In this document: positions 8,274-16,709 of the stretch, in pieces | Position numbering within the stretch: position 1 is the first letter of the stretch | How the letters are laid out: each line of letters begins with the position of its first letter | NCBI GenBank assembly: GCA_020252865.1 | Contig: JADCCH010000289.1 | Span: forward strand, 1 to 16,709 | DNA length: 16,709 bases | DNA from: Methylobacterium sp. | GTDB lineage: Bacteria; Pseudomonadota; Alphaproteobacteria; Rhizobiales; Beijerinckiaceae | Direction: 5' to 3' | Translations under genes and position numbers: made by a program | Notes under the pieces: model-generated | Database searches by the model: none | What the model was told of the DNA's origin: nothing | Seen by the model: the letters and a program-made list of their open reading frames with translations, nothing else

Positions 8274-11150
8274 ATGGACGACAAAAGCGGAATTGATCTC
8301 TCGGCGCTTTCGGCCGGCAACACGGCCTATCTCGAAAGCCTCACCGGCGAAGAGACGCCCGGCCCCTCCTGGGCGCGCAAGAACTGGCCGCCGCAGGTCA
8401 ATGGCGAACTGATCTCGGCGCTGGATGGCAACTGGGGCGCGGTGGAGAAGGTCGTCTCCGACAAGCTCAAGGGCAAGTCGGAAGCCGCTGCCGCCAGGGG
8501 TGCGCCCGCGCTCTCGGAGGCGGATCTCATCCGCGCCGCGCGCGATTCCGTCCATGCCCTGATGATGATCCGCGCCTACCGGATGCGCGGGCATCTCCAC
8601 GCCAATCTCGACCCGCTCGGCATGGAGCCGAGGAAGGATCACGAGGAACTGCACCCCTCCTCCTATGGCTTCAAGGAAGCCGATTGGGATCGCAAGATCT
8701 TCATCGACAACGTGCTCGGCCTCGAATTCGCGACCATCCGCGAGATGCTGGCGATCCTCCGCCGCACCTATTGCGAGACGATCGGCTACGAGTTCATGCA
8801 CATCTCCGACCCAGCCGCGAAAAGCTGGCTGCAGGAGCGCATCGAGGGGCCGGACAAGGAGATCACCTTCACCCGCGAGGGCAAGCGCGCCATCCTCAAC
8901 AAGCTGGTCGAAGCCGAGGGCTTCGAGAAGTTCCTCGATGTGAAGTTCACCGGCACCAAGCGCTTCGGCCTCGATGGCGGCGAGAGCCTCATCCCGGCTT
9001 TGGAACAGATCATCAAGCGCGGCGGCAATCTCGGCGTGAAGGATATCGTGCTGGGCATGGCCCATCGCGGCCGTCTCAACGTGCTGACCCAGGTGATGGG
9101 CAAGCCGCATCGCGCGCTGTTCCACGAGTTCAAGGGCGGCTCCTTCGCACCCGACGACGTGGAAGGTTCGGGCGACGTGAAATACCATCTCGGCGCGTCT
9201 TCCGATCGCACTTTCGATGGCAACAACGTCCATCTCTCGCTGACGCCGAACCCCTCGCACCTTGAAATCGTCAACCCGGTGGTGCTCGGCAAGGTCCGTG
9301 CGAAGCAGGACCAGCATGGCTGCCCGGCGGATGATCGCCGCGCGGTTCTCCCGCTGCTGCTGCATGGCGATGCAGCCTTCGCGGGTCAGGGCGTCGTGGC
9401 GGAATGCTTCGGTCTCTCGGGCCTCAAGGGTCACCGCACGGGCGGCTCGGTGCATTTCATCATCAACAACCAGATCGGGTTCACCACCTATCCGCGCTAC
9501 TCGCGCTCCTCGCCTTATCCCTCCGATGTGGCGAAAATGGTGGAAGCGCCGATCTTCCACGTGAACGGCGACGACCCGGAAGCGGTGGTGTTCGCCGCGA
9601 AGGTGGCGACCGAATTCCGCATGAAGTTCCAGCGTCCTGTCGTGATTGACATGTGGTGCTATCGCCGCTTCGGCCACAATGAAGGCGACGAGCCGGGCTT
9701 CACCCAGCCGCTGATGTACAAGAACATCCGGGGTCATGTCTCGACGCTCGAGATGTATGCCAAGAAGCTTGTGGCCGAGGGCGTCGTCACCGATGGCGAG
9801 GTCGAGAAGATGAAGGCCGACTGGCGCCATCGTCTCGAGGCCGAATTCGAGGCCGGCCAGGCCTACAAGCCCAACAAGGCCGATTGGCTCGATGGCAAAT
9901 GGGCGGGTCTCACCTCGACCAAGGAAAGCGATGATGATCCGCGCCGCGGCCTGACCGGCATCGAGACCGAGCGCCTGAAGGAGATCGGCTACGCGATCAC
10001 CAGGGTTCCGGCTGGCTTCAACATCCACAAGACCATCCAGCGCTTCCTCGACAACCGCCGGAAGATGATCGAGACCGGGTCCGGAATCGATTGGGCCATG
10101 GGCGAGGCTCTGGCCTTCGGCAGCCTTGTTTCCGAGGGGCATCGCGTGCGCCTCTCGGGACAGGATTGCGAGCGCGGCACCTTCTCCCAGCGCCATTCGG
10201 TGCTGATCGACCAGGAGACCGAGGCGCGCTACACGCCGCTCAACCACGTGCAGGCGGGCCAGGCGAAATACGAGGTCATCAACTCGATGCTCTCGGAAGA
10301 GGCGGTGCTCGGCTTCGAATATGGCTACAGCCTCTCCGAGCCCAATGCGCTGACCTGCTGGGAAGCGCAGTTTGGCGACTTCGCCAACGGCGCCCAGGTG
10401 CTGTTCGACCAGTTCATCTCGAGCGGCGAGCGCAAGTGGCTGCGCATGAGCGGCCTCGTCTGCCTGCTGCCCCATGGCTATGAGGGGCAGGGGCCGGAAC
10501 ATTCAAGCGCGCGCCTCGAGCGCTTCCTGCAGCTCTGCGCGGAAGACAACATGCAGGTCGCGAACTGCACCACGCCGGCGAACTACTTTCATGTTCTGCG
10601 CCGGCAGCTGAAGCGTGATTTCAGGAAGCCGCTGATCCTGATGACGCCGAAGAGCCTGCTGCGCCACAAGCGCTGCATCTCCGACCTCGCGGATCTTGCG
10701 GGCGGCACCTCGTTCCACCGCATCCTGAAGGATGATGCGGAATTCGGCCGCTCGACCACGAAACTGAAGGCCGATGCCAAGATCCGTCGCGTCGTGCTGT
10801 GCTCGGGCAAGGTCTATTTCGACCTGCTCGACGAGCGCGAGAAGCGCGGCATCGACGATGTCTACCTGCTGCGCGTGGAACAGCTCTATCCGTTCCCGAT
10901 GAAGTCGGTCGCGACCGAACTTGCCCGCTTCAGGAAGGCGGATGTGGTGTGGTGCCAGGAAGAGCCCAAGAACATGGGCAGCTGGACTTTCGTGGAGCCC
11001 TATCTCGAATGGGCGCTCCAGCAGGTCGGCGCATCTTCCACCCGTGCCCGCTATGCCGGCCGTCCGGCGGCAGCCTCCACGGCGGTGGGCCAGATGTCCA
11101 AGCATCTCGAGCAGCTGAACGCGTTCCTCAACGACGTGTTCGCGGCCTGA
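8274..11150 (+). CDS. sucA: 2-oxoglutarate dehydrogenase E1 component
   Basis: This thiamine-diphosphate-dependent decarboxylase of the 2-oxoglutarate dehydrogenase complex passes a succinyl group to the lipoyl arm of SucB. The product has 958 residues. Visible hallmarks are H264-R-G-R (AHRGRLNVL), the thiamine/Mg motif starting G365-D-A-A-F and continuing to [23 protein letters not shown], and the transketolase-like C-terminal region with [20 protein letters not shown]. The start ATG at 8274 is preceded by a G-rich stretch (GGGGATGG, 8262-8269). An open frame continues far upstream through sucD, but only as a shadow of that gene. The length is somewhat below the 985-998 residues I recall for many rhizobial SucA. 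The N-terminal E2-docking segment ([17 protein letters not shown]) looks shortened. Confidence 0.97.
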   Translation: MDDKSGIDLSALSAGNTAYLESLTGEETPGPSWARKNWPPQVNGELISALDGNWGAVEKVVSDKLKGKSEAAAARGAPALSEADLIRAARDSVHALMMIRAYRMRGHLHANLDPLGMEPRKDHEELHPSSYGFKEADWDRKIFIDNVLGLEFATIREMLAILRRTYCETIGYEFMHISDPAAKSWLQERIEGPDKEITFTREGKRAILNKLVEAEGFEKFLDVKFTGTKRFGLDGGESLIPALEQIIKRGGNLGVKDIVLGMAHRGRLNVLTQVMGKPHRALFHEFKGGSFAPDDVEGSGDVKYHLGASSDRTFDGNNVHLSLTPNPSHLEIVNPVVLGKVRAKQDQHGCPADDRRAVLPLLLHGDAAFAGQGVVAECFGLSGLKGHRTGGSVHFIINNQIGFTTYPRYSRSSPYPSDVAKMVEAPIFHVNGDDPEAVVFAAKVATEFRMKFQRPVVIDMWCYRRFGHNEGDEPGFTQPLMYKNIRGHVSTLEMYAKKLVAEGVVTDGEVEKMKADWRHRLEAEFEAGQAYKPNKADWLDGKWAGLTSTKESDDDPRRGLTGIETERLKEIGYAITRVPAGFNIHKTIQRFLDNRRKMIETGSGIDWAMGEALAFGSLVSEGHRVRLSGQDCERGTFSQRHSVLIDQETEARYTPLNHVQAGQAKYEVINSMLSEEAVLGFEYGYSLSEPNALTCWEAQFGDFANGAQVLFDQFISSGERKWLRMSGLVCLLPHGYEGQGPEHSSARLERFLQLCAEDNMQVANCTTPANYFHVLRRQLKRDFRKPLILMTPKSLLRHKRCISDLADLAGGTSFHRILKDDAEFGRSTTKLKADAKIRRVVLCSGKVYFDLLDEREKRGIDDVYLLRVEQLYPFPMKSVATELARFRKADVVWCQEEPKNMGSWTFVEPYLEWALQQVGASSTRARYAGRPAAASTAVGQMSKHLEQLNAFLNDVFAA

Positions 11151-11185
11151 AACTCGTATTTTCCATTCAAGAAGGTCCCTTTCCC

Positions 11186-12391
11186 ATGAGCACCGAAATC
11201 CGCGTTCCCACCCTTGGCGAGAGCGTCTCGGAGGCCACGATCGGCAAGTGGTTCAAGAAGCCGGGCGATGCCGTGAAGGCGGACGAACCCTTGCTGGAAC
11301 TCGAGACCGACAAGGTGACGCTCGAGGTCAACGCGCCGGCAGCCGGCACGCTGGCCGAAATCGTCGCGAAGGAAGGGGAGACCGTCGGCGTCAACGCGCT
11401 GCTCGGCTCCATCGCCGCCGGTGGCGCCGCGGCTGCGGCCGCCTCGGCCGAAAAGCCGAAGGCGGCCGCTCCGGCCCCGGCTCCCGTTGTGGCGGCTGCG
11501 ACCTCCATGCCGCCGGCTCCCTCGGCCGCGAAGATGATGGCCGAGACCGGTGTCGTGGTTGATGCCGGTTCGGGCAAGCGCGGGCAGGTGCTGAAGGAGG
11601 ATGTGCTCCGCGCGCTGGCGAACCCCGCCCCGGCGGCATCGCCCTCTGCGGTGCCGACCGCCCCGCGTGCCGCGTCCGCCCCGTCGGATGCCAGCCGTGA
11701 AGAGCGCGTGAAGATGACCAAGCTGCGCCAGACCATCGCGCGCCGCCTGAAGGAGAGCCAGAACAATGCCGCGATGCTCACGACCTTCAACGAGGTCGAC
11801 ATGAGCGCCGTGATGGCCCTGCGCAACCAGTACAAGGATCTCTTCGAGAAGAAGCACGGCGTGAAGCTCGGCTTCATGGGCTTTTTCGTGAAAGCCTGCG
11901 TGCAGGCGCTGAAGGAACTGCCGGGCGTCAATGCCGAGATCGATGGCACCGACATCATCTACAAGAACTACTACCATGTCGGCATCGCGGTCGGCACCGA
12001 GAAGGGCCTTGTTGTGCCCGTTCTGCGCGATGCGGATCATCTCGGCCTTGCGGGTATCGAGAAGGCAATCGCCGATTTCGGCAGGCGCGCGCGGGATGGC
12101 CAGCTCAAGATCGAGGAAATGGCGGGCGGCACCTTCACCATCACCAATGGCGGCATCTATGGCTCGCTGATGTCGACGCCGATCCTGAACGCGCCGCAAT
12201 CGGGCATCCTCGGCATGCACAAGATCCAGGAGCGGCCGATTGCGATCGGCGGCAAGATCGAGGTGCGGCCGATGATGTATCTGGCGCTCTCCTATGATCA
12301 CCGCATCGTCGACGGCAAGGAGGCCGTGACCTTCCTCGTGCGCGTGAAGGAATGTCTCGAAGACCCGTCGCGCCTGGTGATGGATCTGTGA
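11186..12391 (+). CDS. sucB: Dihydrolipoyl succinyltransferase, E2 of 2-oxoglutarate dehydrogenase
   Basis: This is the core enzyme of the 2-oxoglutarate dehydrogenase complex, transferring succinyl from lipoate to CoA. It has 401 residues. Domains in order are: one lipoyl domain (about 3-77) with lipoylated K43 in the motif ETDKVTLEV; an Ala/Pro-rich linker; a peripheral-subunit-binding domain (about 108-143, [14 protein letters not shown]...[12 protein letters not shown]); a second flexible linker; and the acyltransferase domain (about 170-401) ending in [16 protein letters not shown], with catalytic H372 and D376. The single lipoyl domain and the opening [14 protein letters not shown] mark it as SucB rather than pyruvate dehydrogenase E2. 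The ATG at 11186 follows AAGAAGG (11169-11175) and lies 35 bases after sucA. Confidence 0.97.
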   Translation: MSTEIRVPTLGESVSEATIGKWFKKPGDAVKADEPLLELETDKVTLEVNAPAAGTLAEIVAKEGETVGVNALLGSIAAGGAAAAAASAEKPKAAAPAPAPVVAAATSMPPAPSAAKMMAETGVVVDAGSGKRGQVLKEDVLRALANPAPAASPSAVPTAPRAASAPSDASREERVKMTKLRQTIARRLKESQNNAAMLTTFNEVDMSAVMALRNQYKDLFEKKHGVKLGFMGFFVKACVQALKELPGVNAEIDGTDIIYKNYYHVGIAVGTEKGLVVPVLRDADHLGLAGIEKAIADFGRRARDGQLKIEEMAGGTFTITNGGIYGSLMSTPILNAPQSGILGMHKIQERPIAIGGKIEVRPMMYLALSYDHRIVDGKEAVTFLVRVKECLEDPSRLVMDL

Positions 12392-12401
12392 AATCTCAGC
12401 G

Positions 12402-12487
12402 CGTCATTGCGAGAAGCGGAGCGACGAAGCAATCCAGTGCTGTTGTCTGGATTGCCGCGTCGCCCTTTGAGGCCCCTCGCAATGACG
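12402..12487. repeat. Palindromic dispersed repeat (REP/MITE-like) between sucB and lpdA
   Basis: The outer arms CGTCATTGCGAG (12402-12413) and CTCGCAATGACG (12476-12487) are perfect 12-bp inverted repeats. The inner arms GCGACGAAGCAATCCAG (12421-12437) and CTGGATTGCCGCGTCGC (12447-12463) pair over 17 positions with two mismatches around a nine-base loop. From memory, the wording CGTCATTGCGAG...GACGAAGCAATCC is a well-known multi-copy palindrome in many bacterial genomes. It encodes nothing and fills most of the 154-base gap. In the transcript it would form a long hairpin. Confidence 0.85.
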
Positions 12488-12545
12488 TCTTCGTCTGGTC
12501 TGGCCATTCGCTGCGCCGGGTCACCGAGCCCTAATGGAGCAACCC

Positions 12546-13958
12546 ATGTCCTACGATCTCGTCGTCATCGGCACCGGCCCCGGCGGTTATGTCTGCGCCA
12601 TCCGCGCCGCCCAGCTCGGCCTCAAGGTGGCTGTCGTCGAAAAGCGCAAGACGCATGGCGGCACCTGCCTCAATGTCGGCTGCATCCCCTCGAAGGCGAT
12701 GCTGCACGCTTCCGAGATGTTCCATGAGGCGGGCCATGGCTTCGCCGCGCTCGGCATCGATGTGCCCGCCCCGAAGCTGAACCTCCCTGCGATGATGCAG
12801 CACAAGCAGGAGACGGTGGACGCCAATGTGAATGGCGTGGCCTTCCTGCTGAAGAAGAACAAGGTCGAGGCCTTCCACGGGCTCGGCACCATTCTGGCCG
12901 GAAAATCCGATTCTCCCAGCAAGGTGCAGGTGAAGGCCGAGGATGGCACCACGCAGGTTCTCGAAGCGAAGGCCATCGTGATCGCCACGGGCTCGGAATC
13001 CGCGAACCTGCCGAACGTGGCGGTGGACGAGAAACAGATCGTCACCTCTACCGGCGCGCTGGAGCTTTCCAAGGTTCCGGGCAAGCTGGTGGTGATCGGC
13101 GCGGGCGTCATCGGCCTTGAGATGGGCTCGGTCTGGGGCCGGCTCGGCGCGAAGGTCGAGGTCATCGAATATCTCGACCGTATCCTGCCGGGCATGGATG
13201 GCGAGATCGCCAAGCAGGCCCAGCGCATTCTCGAGAAGCAGGGCCTCGCCTTCCATCTCGGCAAGAAGGTGACGGCTGCGAAGACCGGCAAGGATGGCGT
13301 GACGCTCACGGTCGAGCCTGCGGCGGGTGGCGCGGCCGAGGAGGTGAAGGCCGATGTGGTGCTGGTCGCCATCGGCCGTCGCCCGAACACGGATGGCCTT
13401 GGCCTGGAGGCCGTGGGTGTCGCGACGGAGCGTGGCCGCGTGACCATCGGTCCTCATTTCGAGACCAACGTGCCGGGCATCTATGCCATCGGCGATGTGG
13501 TGCGCGGGCCGATGCTCGCCCACAAGGCCGAGGATGAGGGCGTTGCCGTGGCGGAAATCCTCGCCGGGAAGGCGGGTCATGTGAATTACGACGTGATCCC
13601 CGGCGTGGTCTATACCTTCCCGGAGGTCGCTTCGGTGGGCAAAACCGAGGAGGAACTCAAGGCCGCGAATGTCGCCTACAACGTGGGCAAGTTCCCCTTC
13701 ACCGCCAATGGCCGCGCCCGCGCCAACCGCGCCACCGATGGCTTCGTGAAGGTGCTCGCCGACAAGGCGAGCGACCGCGTGCTCGGCGTGCATATCATCG
13801 GCGCCGGCGCGGGCGAGATGATCCACGAGGCGGCCGTACTGATGGAATTCGGTGGTTCCTCGGAAGACCTCGCCCGCACCTGCCACGCTCACCCGACCAT
13901 GAGCGAGGCGGTGAAGGAAGCCGCCATGGCCGTTGAAAAGCGCCAGATTCATATGTGA
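12546..13958 (+). CDS. lpdA: Dihydrolipoyl dehydrogenase (E3)
   Basis: This FAD- and NAD-dependent flavoprotein reoxidises the dihydrolipoyl arm of SucB. The product has 470 residues, the normal length. The FAD-binding motif GTGPGG lies at 9-14, and the redox-active disulfide is C41-C46 ([13 protein letters not shown]). A second dinucleotide-binding motif [20 protein letters not shown] binds NAD, the FAD site ends in YAIGDVV, and the catalytic dyad of the dimer partner is H449-E454 (HAHPTMSE). I chose the ATG at 12546 because GGAG (12536-12539) lies six bases upstream. An in-frame ATG at 12534 would include that ribosome site and add only MEQP. It is the E3 of this operon. Whether it also serves other 2-oxoacid dehydrogenases is not visible. 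Confidence 0.97.
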   Translation: MSYDLVVIGTGPGGYVCAIRAAQLGLKVAVVEKRKTHGGTCLNVGCIPSKAMLHASEMFHEAGHGFAALGIDVPAPKLNLPAMMQHKQETVDANVNGVAFLLKKNKVEAFHGLGTILAGKSDSPSKVQVKAEDGTTQVLEAKAIVIATGSESANLPNVAVDEKQIVTSTGALELSKVPGKLVVIGAGVIGLEMGSVWGRLGAKVEVIEYLDRILPGMDGEIAKQAQRILEKQGLAFHLGKKVTAAKTGKDGVTLTVEPAAGGAAEEVKADVVLVAIGRRPNTDGLGLEAVGVATERGRVTIGPHFETNVPGIYAIGDVVRGPMLAHKAEDEGVAVAEILAGKAGHVNYDVIPGVVYTFPEVASVGKTEEELKAANVAYNVGKFPFTANGRARANRATDGFVKVLADKASDRVLGVHIIGAGAGEMIHEAAVLMEFGGSSEDLARTCHAHPTMSEAVKEAAMAVEKRQIHM

Positions 13959-13979
13959 TCGCTCGATAGGGCATTGGCG

Positions 13980-14021
13980 CATTTTCTGACGGCCAAGCGG
14001 TGAAGCCTTGGCCGGAAAATG
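13980..14021. repeat. Long nested hairpin downstream of lpdA
   Basis: CATTTTC (13980-13986) pairs with GAAAATG (14015-14021), and CGGCCAAG (13990-13997) pairs with CTTGGCCG (14007-14014) around a nine-base loop, leaving one TGA bulge. A distant outer pair CGATAG (13964-13969) / CTATCG (14051-14056) encloses it. It may end or stabilise the suc-lpd transcript, but there is no T run. It shares the CATTTTC...GAAAATG style of the palindrome at 1443-1486. Confidence 0.6.
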
Positions 14022-14064
14022 TTCTGGCGGGGCCTTCTGACCCCGTTCTGCTATCGGGCGTGAC

Positions 14065-14079
14065 AAGGCCGGCGGCCTT
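14065..14079. repeat. Short hairpin ahead of the DUF1624 gene
   Basis: AAGGCC (14065-14070) and GGCCTT (14074-14079) form a perfect six-pair stem with loop GGC. A further stem CGGGG/CCCCG lies just upstream at about 14028-14045. Together with the larger hairpin this leaves almost no unstructured sequence in the 136-base gap. Confidence 0.45.
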
Positions 14080-14094
14080 CGCCATGTTCGCGGC

Positions 14095-15054
14095 ATGAAC
14101 GAACGCCCGATTTCCCTGCCGCGATTCGCCCGTCTCCCGCTCATCGATGCGGCGCGCGGGGTCGCGATTGTCGCGATGGTGATCTACCATTTCGGCTGGA
14201 ATCTCTCGTTTCTGGAGCTGATTCCGGTTGATCTGCGTGATTTTCCGCTCTGGATCTGGTTTGGCCATGCCATCGCCGCGAGCTTCCTCGCACTGGTGGG
14301 TGTCGGGCTGGTTCTGGCGCATGGCCAGGGTTTCGGGCGCGAGCGTTTCCTGCGCCGTCTTGCGCTGGTGTCCGGTGCTGCGGTTCTGGTGACGGCGGGA
14401 ACCTATCTCGTTTTCCCGGATCAGTTCATCTTCTTCGGAATCCTGCATCATATCGCGCTCGCCAGCGTCCTCGCCCTGCCCTTCCTCCGCCGGCCGTGGT
14501 TCGTGGCGGCCATGGCGGCTGCGGTGGTCTTCGCGCTGCCGATGGTGTTCAAGGCGGAGGTCCTGTCATCCCCGTGGCTGATCTGGCTGGGACTCGGCAC
14601 GCGCGTGCCCTCCACCAACGATTTCGTGCCGGTCTTCCCGTGGTTCGCCTGCGTGCTTGCGGGCGTGGCGCTGGCGAAATACTGGCGGCCGGTGCCGAGC
14701 CCGGATGCCGCCGAGCCGTCGCGCGTTACGTGTGCGCTCGTCTGGATGGGCCGGAAGAGCCTGCCGATCTACCTCATCCACCAGCCCGTTCTCTATGGGG
14801 GGCTGGCCGTGCTCGCTTCCGCCATCCTGCCCCCGGTGGATCAAGAGACGCGCGGCTTCCTGCGCTCCTGCCAGGAGCAATGCATCGGCACCGGCGGCGA
14901 CACGCTCACTTGTGCGACTTTCTGCGGCTGCACGGTGGCCAACCTGAAGAAGGAAGGCCTCTGGCAGCGCGTGCTGGCCGATGCGCCCGACGTGACCTTA
15001 CGCCTGCGGATCGAGGCGATCACCCGCCAATGCACCGCTCCAAAAGCACGGTGA
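14095..15054 (+). CDS. DUF1624 / heparan-alpha-glucosaminide acetyltransferase-like membrane protein
   Basis: This is an integral inner-membrane protein of 319 residues with about seven hydrophobic segments between residues 20 and 245. The opening LIDAARGVAIVAMVIYHFGW and the later GILHHIALAS match the DUF1624/HGSNAT-type catalytic domain, whose members move acyl groups across the membrane. The substrate here is unknown. Residues 223-245 (LPIYLIHQPVLYGG) recall the end of acyltransferase-like membrane domains. After them comes a soluble tail with six cysteines, C259, C263, C273, C277, C279 and C313, in a CxxxC...CxxxCxC pattern. The start ATG at 14095 has no strong ribosome site. It stands apart from lpdA by a structured gap and converges on xerC. 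Confidence 0.85.
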   Translation: MNERPISLPRFARLPLIDAARGVAIVAMVIYHFGWNLSFLELIPVDLRDFPLWIWFGHAIAASFLALVGVGLVLAHGQGFGRERFLRRLALVSGAAVLVTAGTYLVFPDQFIFFGILHHIALASVLALPFLRRPWFVAAMAAAVVFALPMVFKAEVLSSPWLIWLGLGTRVPSTNDFVPVFPWFACVLAGVALAKYWRPVPSPDAAEPSRVTCALVWMGRKSLPIYLIHQPVLYGGLAVLASAILPPVDQETRGFLRSCQEQCIGTGGDTLTCATFCGCTVANLKKEGLWQRVLADAPDVTLRLRIEAITRQCTAPKAR

Positions 15055-15094
15055 GCCTCACGCTCTGAACAGCGAAGCCCCCACCCAATCCAGT

Positions 15095-16003
15095 CTAGGC
15101 CCGGGGATGGGCGGCCTTGTAGGCGGCCATCAGGCGCGCCGTATCCACTTCCGTGTAGATCTGGGTGGTGGAGAGCGAGGCGTGGCCGAGAAGCTCCTGG
15201 ATGGTGCGCAGGTCGCCGCCGCGCGCCAGCAGATGGGTCGCGAAGGAATGGCGCAGGGCATGCGGCGTGGCGCTTTCGGGCAGGCCCAGTGCCCCGCGCA
15301 GGCCCTCCATCGCGAGCTGGATGATGCGCGGCGAGAGCGGCCCGCCCTTCACGCCCACGAAAAGCGGCTCATCCCCGCGCATCTTCCACGGGCATTGCAG
15401 GAGATAATCGTCGATGGCCACCGCGATCTGGGGGAGGATCGGCACCTGCCGCGGCTTGCCGCCCTTGCCGGTGATGGTGAGCGTCGCGCCCGCCTTCGGC
15501 GCATCCTTCCGCTGGATGGAGAGCGCTTCGGAAATGCGCAGCCCCGCCCCGTAGAGCAGGGCGAAAACAGCCGCATCCCGCGCGAGCACCCAGGGCTCGC
15601 GTTCCTCGCCGGCGCGGGTGGAAATCGCCGCGGTGGCACGCGCATCCTGCGGTGTGAGCGGGCGCGGCAGCCCCTTTTTCACACGCGGGCCGCGCACCGC
15701 CTTGAAGGCCGAGGCATGGCCATGCCCCTCGCGCTCGAGATGCCGCGCAAAGGAGCGCAACCCCGCGAGCTGGCGCATCAAGCTGCGGCTTCCGACACCC
15801 TTGTTGCGGCGCTCCCCCATGAACAGGCGCAGGTCAGACGGCTTCAGCGCCAGCAGATCCGCCGGATTCGTCACATCGCCGCCGAAATAGGCAAGCACCT
15901 GCCGCACGTCGCGGCCATAGGATTCGACCGTGTTGGGCGATGCCTTGCGCTCATGGCTGAGGGCGCGCAGCCAATCCTGAAGGGCGAGTTCGATGGCATT
16001 CAT
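15095..16003 (-). CDS. xerC: Tyrosine recombinase XerC
   Basis: This site-specific recombinase works with XerD at dif to resolve chromosome dimers at division. It has 302 residues. The N-terminal SAM-like core-binding domain is at about 4-90 (LQDWLRALSHERKASPNTVESYGRD). The catalytic domain carries the full tyrosine recombinase set: R156 (GAGLRISEAL), K180 (TGKGGKPRQVP), H248 and R251 (PHALRHSFATHLL), H274 (LLGHASLSTTQIYT) and the nucleophile Y283. The ATG at 16003 is chosen because GCGAGGA lies seven bases upstream. An in-frame ATG at 16042 has no ribosome site. It is a housekeeping XerC, not an integrase of a mobile element, judging from its length and the divergent priA. Confidence 0.94.
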   Translation of the reverse strand: MNAIELALQDWLRALSHERKASPNTVESYGRDVRQVLAYFGGDVTNPADLLALKPSDLRLFMGERRNKGVGSRSLMRQLAGLRSFARHLEREGHGHASAFKAVRGPRVKKGLPRPLTPQDARATAAISTRAGEEREPWVLARDAAVFALLYGAGLRISEALSIQRKDAPKAGATLTITGKGGKPRQVPILPQIAVAIDDYLLQCPWKMRGDEPLFVGVKGGPLSPRIIQLAMEGLRGALGLPESATPHALRHSFATHLLARGGDLRTIQELLGHASLSTTQIYTEVDTARLMAAYKAAHPRA

Positions 16004-16102
16004 GCACGCATCCTCGCTTTTCCCGGTTAAGAAAGGGCCCATCCCGGGAGGGTATGAATCGGTGATATGCAAGGTGCCAGCGCATCCAAGGGAGGGGGAG
16101 CG

Positions 16103-16709
16103 ATGATCGCCGACATCGTCCTGCCGCTCGCGCTCGATGCGCCCTATTCCTACCGCGTGCCGGAGGGGATGGCGCTTCGGCCGGGCCAGACCGTCCATGT
16201 GCCGCTCGGCACCCGCGAGACTTTCGGCCTTGTCTGGAGCGTGGACGCGAAGGCTTCGGGCGAGAACCTGAAGGCGATCCGCGCGCTCTCTCCCCTGCCC
16301 CCCCTGCCTGAAAAGCTGATGACATTCCTGCAGCGGGTCTCGGCCTACACGCTGGCACCCCTCGGGCTTGTCGCAAGGATGGCGATGCGCGACCCGGAGG
16401 CAGAGGCGCATGAAGCACCGCGATTCGGCCTTCGCGCCACGGGCGCGCAGCCGCGCCGCCTGACGACGACCCGGGCGCGGGTGATGGCGGCGGCCGTCGG
16501 GGGCCTCACGCATCGCAAGAAGGATCTCGCGGAGGCGGCGGGCTGCTCCACTGCCGTGATCGATGCGCTCGTCGATGAAGGCGTGTTCGAGATCGTTCCG
16601 CTGCCAAGCCTTGCGCGGGCCGAGCCGCTTGATCTCGCCTCGCGCGGGCCGGAACTGAATGCCCAGCAATGCGCAGCTGCGGATGAACTGTCGGGCCTTG
16701 TGAAAACCG
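16103..16709 (+). CDS. priA: Primosomal protein N' (PriA helicase), N-terminal part
   Basis: PriA restarts stalled replication forks. The first 202 codons are present and the gene runs off the window edge. The opening MIADIVLPLALDAPYSYRVPEGMALRPGQTV is the typical 3'-DNA-binding domain, with VPLGTRETFGLVW following. A winged-helix region is seen at about 118-165 (TTTRARVMAAAVGGLTHRKKDLAEAAG). The sequence stops at LNAQQCAAADEL, just before the place where the helicase Walker A motif is expected. A purine-rich GGAGGGGGAG (16091-16100) precedes the ATG. It is divergent from xerC across 99 bases, in which no promoter is obvious. Confidence 0.93.
   Translation, partial: MIADIVLPLALDAPYSYRVPEGMALRPGQTVHVPLGTRETFGLVWSVDAKASGENLKAIRALSPLPPLPEKLMTFLQRVSAYTLAPLGLVARMAMRDPEAEAHEAPRFGLRATGAQPRRLTTTRARVMAAAVGGLTHRKKDLAEAAGCSTAVIDALVDEGVFEIVPLPSLARAEPLDLASRGPELNAQQCAAADELSGLVKT

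Noticed and set aside
8193..10502. A 769-codon open frame on the - strand across sucA
   Set aside because: It is a by-product of the G+C-rich codon pattern of sucA. Its composition (His, Arg, Ala, Glu rich) matches no family and the + strand frame is unquestionable.
12531..14144. A 537-codon open frame on the - strand across lpdA
   Set aside because: It is the antisense shadow of lpdA, with no domain, no ribosome site and low-complexity His/Arg/Ala content.
15051..15061. GTGAG-C-CTCAC palindrome between the DUF1624 gene and xerC as a terminator
   Set aside because: The loop would be a single base and no T run follows on either strand.
15095..16003. The tyrosine recombinase as evidence of an integrated element
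   Set aside because: It is full-length housekeeping XerC divergent from priA, and no attachment repeats, phage or transfer genes are nearby.
15107..16030. A 307-codon open frame on the + strand across xerC
   Set aside because: It is a shadow of xerC, which has all six catalytic residues on the - strand.
16042..16049. TCCCGGGA palindrome in the xerC-priA gap as an operator
   Set aside because: It is too short and G+C-rich to mean anything in this background.

Overview
This is a high-G+C, alphaproteobacterial chromosomal segment, most probably from the Rhizobiales (Hyphomicrobiales). The evidence is the gene order sdhB – omp19-like lipoprotein – zapE – mdh – sucC – sucD – sucA – sucB – lpdA, followed by a divergent xerC/priA pair. 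An Omp19/Inh-type lipoprotein and palindromic intergenic repeats of the kind scattered through Rhizobiales genomes point the same way. I cannot name the genus.

Left part (1-4097). The tail of an unidentified gene overlaps sdhB by one base (TAATG). sdhB ends in a clear hairpin terminator that also marks the end of a converging MAPEG membrane-protein gene. A 190-base divergent gap carrying two palindromes leads to an Omp19-like outer-membrane lipoprotein, then zapE (AFG1-like ATPase), then a TetR-family regulator overlapping zapE by four bases (ATGA).

Middle part (4098-13958). A 360-base leader that is A+T-rich at its 5' end precedes mdh. From mdh to lpdA all genes lie on the + strand: malate dehydrogenase, succinyl-CoA synthetase beta and alpha (SucC, SucD), and the 2-oxoglutarate dehydrogenase E1, E2 and E3 subunits (SucA, SucB, Lpd). 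Together with SdhB this supplies consecutive TCA-cycle steps from 2-oxoglutarate to oxaloacetate, lacking only fumarase and the other SDH subunits. Two small, A+T-rich genes for membrane proteins of unknown function (about 44% and 46% G+C by my count) sit in the mdh-sucC and sucC-sucD gaps, and they are the most unusual feature of the window. A palindromic dispersed repeat fills the sucB-lpdA gap.

Right part (13959-16709). After a hairpin-rich spacer comes an inner-membrane DUF1624/HGSNAT-type acyltransferase-like protein with a Cys-rich tail. It converges on xerC (- strand), which is divergent from the start of priA, cut by the window edge.

The window is mostly conserved housekeeping DNA. 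I saw no CRISPR array, tRNA or rRNA gene, transposase or phage gene, and no convincing undescribed multi-gene system. The points worth a second look are the two inserted small membrane-protein genes, the mdh leader, the intergenic palindromes and the non-SdhA neighbour of sdhB.
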